Assembly (NCBI GenBank): GCA_019614645.1
Contig: JABWDB010000034.1
Span: forward strand, 3,162,001-3,226,000
Length of the DNA stretch: 64,000 nucleotides
Reading direction: 5' to 3'
From: Stratiolaelaps scimitus
Taxonomy: Eukaryota; Arthropoda; Arachnida; Mesostigmata; Laelapidae
Shown here: positions 57,560 to 64,000 of the stretch, one piece after another
Numbering within the stretch: position 1 is the first letter of the stretch
Layout: every line of letters starts with the position of its first letter
Notes under the pieces: model-generated
What the model saw: the letters and a program-made list of their open reading frames with translations, nothing else
Database searches by the model: none
Told to the model about the DNA's origin: nothing
Made by a program: the position numbers and the translations under genes

Positions 57560-60500
57560 CTCTACACTGTCCCATCGAGCCCCACCGCAGAACGGGCCCA
57601 TATAGTGAAACTGTTCGCAGGGAGTATGGAATATTGCTTTGAACATTTAGAAAATACATCTTTTGTGGCTGTCTCATGAAAACGCGGCTTTCGGACATGC
57701 GAAACTGATGATAGAAGAGAAGCTGGCTGGTTATTTCGCTTTGTCATTGCTATACTCAAATGGGAATTAATGCAAAAAACCTGCCAATCGTGAGTGGTCT
57801 CCGCTCTTGAAAGAAAAATTTCCAAGGGTCCATGTGAGCCAAGGATTCGGCGGTAACGCTCAGTTGTGTTCAAGACCAAAGCAAAGTGGTTCAGTTAGAT
57901 CGGACTCCAGCAATGGGCGAGTGCAATGTAGTCGAAGTTAGCTCTTCCTTGACTACAAGGAAAACCGAAATCTTCTTCAACTCCCTTGTCAATGTGATAG
58001 GTATATATATATATTTATATGCAATCGTCACATTTCTATGATCATTTCGGAAAAATATGGCCACCAACTTAGAAAACCTGGAAGTTATCACAATGTCTGC
58101 ATTGATTGAATGAATAGTCGTTGACGAATCTTTACTTCGATTGTAAGGACGAGAACAGCGTTAAACTGTTGTAGCTAAACGGTTAAGGTTGTCATTCAAA
58201 CAAATATCCGAGTTTAGTCGGCTCGAAGTCGAACTCCACTGTGGTCAGGTTCAGCTGGTCTAGTACTCAGAACTACGTTCCCCGTGGAGATCCCTACACC
58301 TGGTCTTGACAGGAGACAGATATCGGAATCTGGCGTACCTACACATGTATGATTCGTGAGCGGCGCCAGATGGGGACATGATATGTAAAGCTCAACATTG
58401 CACTGATACCGATCTTCAACAACTCCCACCTTCTCCGATTCGAAATTGCCAGCGTCACCCACTTAGACATTTCGAAAATTTTGACCGCACACACACACAC
58501 GCACGGAACCGCCCACGCGACGGCAGACGAACACGGTCCGCAACCCCGGGGCTTGAAGCACTCTCGGGTAAGCAAGGCTTGCTTACTTACTTGCTGACGT
58601 CTGCCATCGAGAATGTCATTTGTTTTTCCTTTACGTGACCTCTCGTCGTCCAACTCTGACCAACCGGGTGCGGACAGATAGACAAGAGCGGAGAAGTACA
58701 GCAAAAAGAGCAAAAGTGTAATTAGCGCGTTGAGGATGGGGCGCCAGGGGGGTGCACGGGGGCCGGAGCTATGAGTGAGCAACGACATGTGCAGCGGCAA
58801 CGGCCGGGGTCATAATTAAAGTAATTAGAGTAGAGAGAGAGAAAGCGAGTGGGGGGGGGCGGCGAATGATAACGAGAGAGGAAAACGCACAAGTATTCTA
58901 GTGAAACATGGTGGAAAAGCGCACCAGGCCAGCAACACCAGGCCAGGCGCAGGTCCTGCCTCGATCCCCATTCTCTTCTTGCACCTCGTAAATTGGACAT
59001 CATTTATGTTTCATCCGCCCCTGCTGGCCCTTGCTCTCGCGTGCATGATAGTTATCATCATCACCACAACCACCAACATCGGCGTAGGGCTTAGATCTCA
59101 CCTTGCCTTTGCCCTTGTATACCTATTCCTCTCTCTATTTCTCTCTCTCACTCGCTCGCTAGCTTTCCGTTCCTTGGTCTTACACACACACGGCCGCTGT
59201 GCCGCTTGAGACTGCTACCATCAGCACCTGCGCCCCACTGCGAGCGACGAAACAGCGAACAACCACGAGAAGGGACAATGCGCGACAGCGAATACCTTCG
59301 TCCTCGCTCCGCACCTCCCCCGTCTACTACATTCGTTAGCCCCAAAAATAGTCGTTGAGCTGAGAACAAACTTAGCCAAGCGGCCAACCCTCGGCCTTAG
59401 TCAAGATGAAGCTTAGCGGTGTCTTATATACGTGGCGGTCGAGAGTTCGCTAGGGCGGCAGAGGAAGACAAGAATAAATAACTGTGAGTAGGCTTATTTA
59501 CGAATATTTCTACCGGCCGTCTCCGGCCGCGACGTCACCCGAAGTGAACAGCATGTCCTGCTAGGCAGGACATTTTTTGGTCCTTTTTTTTTGTCAAAAC
59601 CCGTCTAATGTGTTTGCGCCCCTGTTGTAACTACAGAGTATATCATGCCGATATGTATCCATATTGCACAATGTTGACTTGCAGATCTCACGAACAATGA
59701 CAAGAACATTCAAGAATAATCAGCTCAAAAATTCAGACCAGCTCAAAAATGGCTTAGATTTCGATATAGTTTGTTACCAGCTATTTATCATTCGTTGGCA
59801 GAAAGTTCACATAATTGTATATTGATATATTTAGCTATATAATTAGTAACCATTTGATGTTATAAATATTTAAACTTTTTTCTTTCGGGTCGTCCCAAGA
59901 CCAAAGTCGTGGATCAAACTCATCTGATCAACCTTTATCAAGGCTGCATCGGCTGCAGTTCTACACACATACATAGGTTTCTTGCCTGCAAATGTCGAGT
60001 GCAGCTTACCCTATGGCGAAATGTTTAGTAAGCTGTATATCTGTATATGATTTCATGGCCGTTCATTGGATCTGCAAAGCTCGAAACATAAAAAATTTGA
60101 GCTTGCGCGATTCTGTTTGTAGTCTGGCACTAGTTCCCCCGCCCTTCTACGGGAAGTCGGGGGGGGGGGGGCGGAAGATAAACGCGTCGTTCAGACTTCG
60201 ATGCGTCCTCATTAAAAGTAATTTCATTAGAAGGCAAAGAACGAACAACTCCAAGTAGGAAAGTAAGCCCGCCGCACTGAAGCGAACAACAACTGGGAAC
60301 CGCCCTCGGTCGCCGCTACCACCGGCACAGCGACGTGCAGCTTTGTTTATGTGGTCGAGAAAGACGATCACTAAGGGTGAGCGTTAGCCGGGCGAGGAAT
60401 CGGCCGGATCCCCGATCTTCATCGGGGGGGATTCCCGTACTGGCTTACGCATATACCTTTACATTGAAAACAAAACAGAAAAAACGCCACACCGCGCCTA

Positions 60501-61960
60501 ATAGCGCCTTCGATCTTGGGAGCCTCCCTTCGGTAGCGAAACACCAACAAAAACAACGTTGTTTCCTCTAAGACGTCACAAAATGGTCAATGCACTCAAG
60601 AAAAATATGTCCGATACAATAGCGGTTGAAGTTTTTGTGGAAAAGACAAACCCCAGAGAAGAGAGCGTGGCACCGGACAGGAAGGCAAATGTGGCATAAA
60701 CGATGCCGGCTCGAACTTCAAACTAGAGCATCAAGGTTTTGTGGGTTATTCCTGATTCCTCACAGAGTCCCAGCAGATATTTATCTTCAGAATAGTACAT
60801 ACACACACACACAGTATATCTCGGCCTTGATACCTGCCGCGGCAATAGACATTTGGGTCAATGCTGCTTCGTCGGCTGTGAACTTCGGTAAAGAATCCTT
60901 ATCGGATCTAGTAGAGGTCGCCTATCTCTATCTCTCTCTCTCTCTCCATACGTTTTGTTTAGCATATTTCTTGTTGGATTAAAGTCAGCTGTTTCAGGCT
61001 AGATAGGTTCCCCTCTATACACGCCAATGTTACTTTAATGTCGATCCCATTAAATTAGACCTATATTTGAAGAAAGTCTCCCTTCTTCATATCACATTAT
61101 CGTCCAAAGACATCTACATAATTACCCTCGCATACAGTTAAGGTATCCTCCAGCATAAAGCCGGCATGGCAGCCGTTTCGAGCACCGCGTGGTTCTGAAA
61201 TCTATATTATATCGGAAGATTTGATTGAACCAGCTGAAATAACTACTTCCCCAGCCAATAATATAACACAGGGCACCCTCTGTTGAAGCGACTGTTGTAG
61301 AAATGTTTACATCGCGCATTATCACTTCCCATAGATTGAATCATTAAGCATTATTTTTGAAGAAGGAGCACAAGCGTATGTTAGAGTAAGAGGGTAGCGC
61401 TTTGTAAAGAAGACCGATAAGAGCATCCGGCAATATAAAAGCTACAAGGACATTCGAGATAATTCAGCGTCACGTTTGACCTTTTTTTCTGTGTAAAACA
61501 TAGCCCCGTGCTGTGCAAATCATTAATATAATAGCTAACTATATCCAGTATGTGACAGTTATTCGTCGAATTTGTCAGAACTGGACAACGATTTATCGCC
61601 GTTGTCGATATTTGACAGCGTACAATACACTGGGAATGGATCGATCCTAACCTAATTAAGCAAAGTCGGGGTACAATGTATTTGGTTTGGCTCAACAGGT
61701 ACAATGTACTATTTATCAAACGAAGCTAGCCCCTCGAGCAGGAAAATACCTAATAATTTGAGGAAAAGTTTGCATCTCCACACGATTCACTGGACAATAT
61801 TGCTTTTAGACACGAGCTAGAATCCGGCCAGCCGCCTTAATGGAATCACCTCGATCTTCGTTCGTTGTGGTGGCTGCCGAACCACACCGCAAGATGGCTA
61901 CAATCATAGGGCGAGGCCTCACGTTATAGGAATGGCCGTTCATTTTCGTCACCCACATCT
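57560..61960. other. Intergenic sequence
   Basis: Both strands were read; no recognisable gene. A degenerate tRNA-like stretch lies at about 58170-58235 (box A-like tagctaaacggtt, box B-like ggctcgaagtc). G runs occur at about 58850-58860 and 60160-60172. Other open frames are short or low in complexity. Confidence 0.5.
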
Positions 61961-62188
61961 GTTCCTAGCCACTACCGTATATTACGAGGACGAAGCATTT
62001 CATCTCTTTCAGAAGAAGCACCAAATGTTCTGCTGCCACCCCAACACTGTCAAACAACATTAGGTGGTTCGAGTCTCTGAACGAAGAGCGAGCCTTCTCT
62101 GTTTCAAGGGGCATCCAGCCTTCGTTACCCATGGCACAGCAGATTCTTTCCACAAGTGGTGGACAAAACGAATCATATCATATCATAA

Positions 62189-62268
62189 TCAAATGTTTAT
62201 TCTCGGAACTGCAATATACATACATATGCATAAGTTCTCGGTAAAAAAAAAAAGTAAATATAATAGTC
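62189..62268 (-). mobile_element. Solitary 3' end of the Jockey/CR1-like LINE
   Basis: The plus strand reads aaatgtttatt, cggaactgcaatatacat, gcataagttctcg and taaaaa, close to 14937-14990 at the 3' end of the full element. The poly(A) is replaced by an atcat-type repeat (62171-62188). It is a severely 5'-truncated copy. Confidence 0.82.
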
Positions 62269-62269
62269 A

Positions 62270-64000
62270 CGTCCATAATGGCAGATCATCAAGGCAGATC
62301 ATAGTGTTCTTTTGAACCTCCTCTTCACGTGTCCACCACGCTCAGTCCTGAGTCCGTGACGTGGACCGTTATGAGCTGTTTTCTATTATTTTTCCTTTTT
62401 TAGAGAAGTGTCCTTTTTTACTCTCGACGAAAAGGCGGACGTCACAGGACTATCGTACAGTATGACCGGTGGAATATTGAATCCTGTTTAATACGTCTAC
62501 ATATGTTTGATGAAAATACTTATATAGAGGCATACTCTTAATATATATATATATTATAACTCAATTATGGCTGTTATACCTTATACTATAGTACACATAA
62601 TCTACGCGTTAACAGAGCACGTCGACAAATAGTCAGACGCTATTGCCAACAACCTATCTGAGAGTAACATTCGGGGTATCCTTCCGGGGGGATAAAGACG
62701 CAATAAAATGTCGGTTAGCTGTAATTTTTTCTGATGGTTGATTGATGTCTCTCGACAGAACAGGTGCCAGAGGCATCACAATTGCTCAACGATCACGAGC
62801 GACACTGTTGCCAATCGCATGGCGACGTTGACGATCGTAGAAGTGAGTTTCTTCTCGTTGAGAGAATCTATGTAGAATTGTGCGAAGTCTAAAAGACTCG
62901 AAGGCCGCTTGTTTGTCTCGTTAAACAGCGTTCTGTCTGTGTCCCTAGCGATATTGGGGATGTTAACACGAAGTGACTATGTCCACTGTTCTCGCAGCGA
63001 GTTCGATATAGTGAACATTGTATGTTATCCAGCACAGGCTCACTCTCAATCGTATTGATGCTTCATGATGTTGGTTCAAGAGGGCAGTTGTCCTAGAATT
63101 ATTATGGCAGCATTGCTGATTGCCAAACAATACGACATCCCTGTAGCGTATGCGTGCGTGCGTTTCTACAGTTTTATGCTGCCGCCGTTATGCGTTATCC
63201 TAAACGATTTCGACGTCACTACCCCCTCTCGAATGTCCGTGTCGAACTGATTGTGAGGATAGCTTAATGAAGGACTTCGCCAAGAAATCTATCTGTGAGA
63301 TACAATGCTGAGAGCAATCTGGTAGCGCGTCCTTACGTAAACAACAAAAAACAACAACAGCACCGCGTGCAGTAATCATTACGTGTTTTTATAGAGAACG
63401 CCGCTACATGGAGAGGCTGGTCGTTGACGTCATTAAGACTCTCTTCGAAAAAAAAACAACCACCACGTCAGCACTTGACTGCTAATCGAGCGCCTAAGCG
63501 CCTCGATTGAACGACCACCCACGAATATCTATGCTTCAGGTCGTTATAGGATCGTCTCGTTAACCTGAACTATGTCTACCGTTGGCCTGTTTGCTATATA
63601 TATATATATATATATGGGCCGAGTTGAATTTCAAACTTATGGATATCCGCGTTGTGCCTTGAATTTTCGTCTCGAATCGACTCCGAAAAAGTCATGCCTT
63701 ATGTCATTAATGATCTAACTGTTTTTTCGAGCTGACCCTCAGCGGTTCCCTTATCTGACCTAGGCCTCAGCTCTTAACCTTTTAGGTATTACTATAAGGA
63801 CCTGTCGGGGCCACCTTTGCTTATTCTCTGCCTTACTCATGTCATTAATGATCTAATATCTAATACCTTTACTAGTTGTGCTATTGACAACTCGCAGGCT
63901 CTATTCGAAATTAGACCGGCTCTGTTTACACCTGCGGCCTTCCATTTGTCGCTCCTGATCGGGCGCAAATTTGCCGTTCGACCAATCAGCGGCCGTTATC
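62270..64000. other. Intergenic sequence at window end
   Basis: AT-rich, with (TA)n at about 63595-63615 and a direct repeat of about 18 bp (tgtcattaatgatctaa at about 63702 and 63840). No gene recognised. Confidence 0.5.

Noticed and set aside
57254..57879. Minus-strand frames (DIAIRNHVAKCSKSY..., TTERYRRILGSHGPL...) as upstream exons of the 55.4-55.8 kb candidate gene
   Set aside because: Splice sites are weak (for example a gttttt donor) and phases could not be made consistent.
61965..62153. Minus-strand frame reading VERICCAMGNEGWMPLETEK...
   Set aside because: Protein-like, but only 62 codons, starts with GTG, has no recognised family and no clear splice pairing.

Overview
The window is animal genomic DNA, most likely from an arthropod and possibly a chelicerate such as a mite or tick. 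That guess rests on protein similarity and gene layout, not on any diagnostic marker. It is rich in microsatellites, mostly (TA)n and (CT)n, and has long introns and retroposons.

Nearly everything recognisable belongs to one plus-strand gene, a Dscam-type cell adhesion receptor, spread over about 4.5-50.1 kb. I could assemble 23 phase-compatible exons from 4526 to 46259. In order they encode Ig2 to Ig9, FN3 domains 1 to 4, Ig10, FN3 domains 5 and 6, one transmembrane helix and the start of the cytoplasmic tail. One to four more tail exons follow, with a probable stop at 50059. This is the canonical Dscam order. The signal peptide and Ig1 are not in the window and must lie upstream. The domains corresponding to the insect/crustacean hypervariable arrays (first halves of Ig2 and Ig3, all of Ig7) are single constant exons here. 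The Ig3 half is fused into the exon carrying the second half of Ig2. I found no tandem exon arrays.

The introns carry mobile DNA. A nearly full-length non-LTR retrotransposon lies antisense in the Ig6-Ig7 intron (about 14.9-19.5 kb). Its gag-like ORF has three zinc knuckles, and its endonuclease/reverse transcriptase ORF is 996 codons with all main motifs. A second, unrelated LINE fragment sits at 3.84-4.34 kb. A tRNA-derived SINE family appears at 11.56, 26.32, 54.99 and 56.26 kb. Its 3' end resembles the 3' end of the big LINE, as expected if the LINE machinery mobilises the SINE. A solitary LINE 3' end is at 62.19 kb.

From 50.06 kb onward there is a possible long 3'UTR, simple repeats, and at 55.40-55.79 kb two phase-compatible candidate exons on the minus strand, perhaps the end of a convergent neighbour. 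Several GC-rich intronic blocks (7.3-9.4, 24.0-25.1, 29.7-30.8, 35.4-36.9, 39.6-40.3 and 41.0-43.8 kb) contain open frames on both strands but no recognisable protein.
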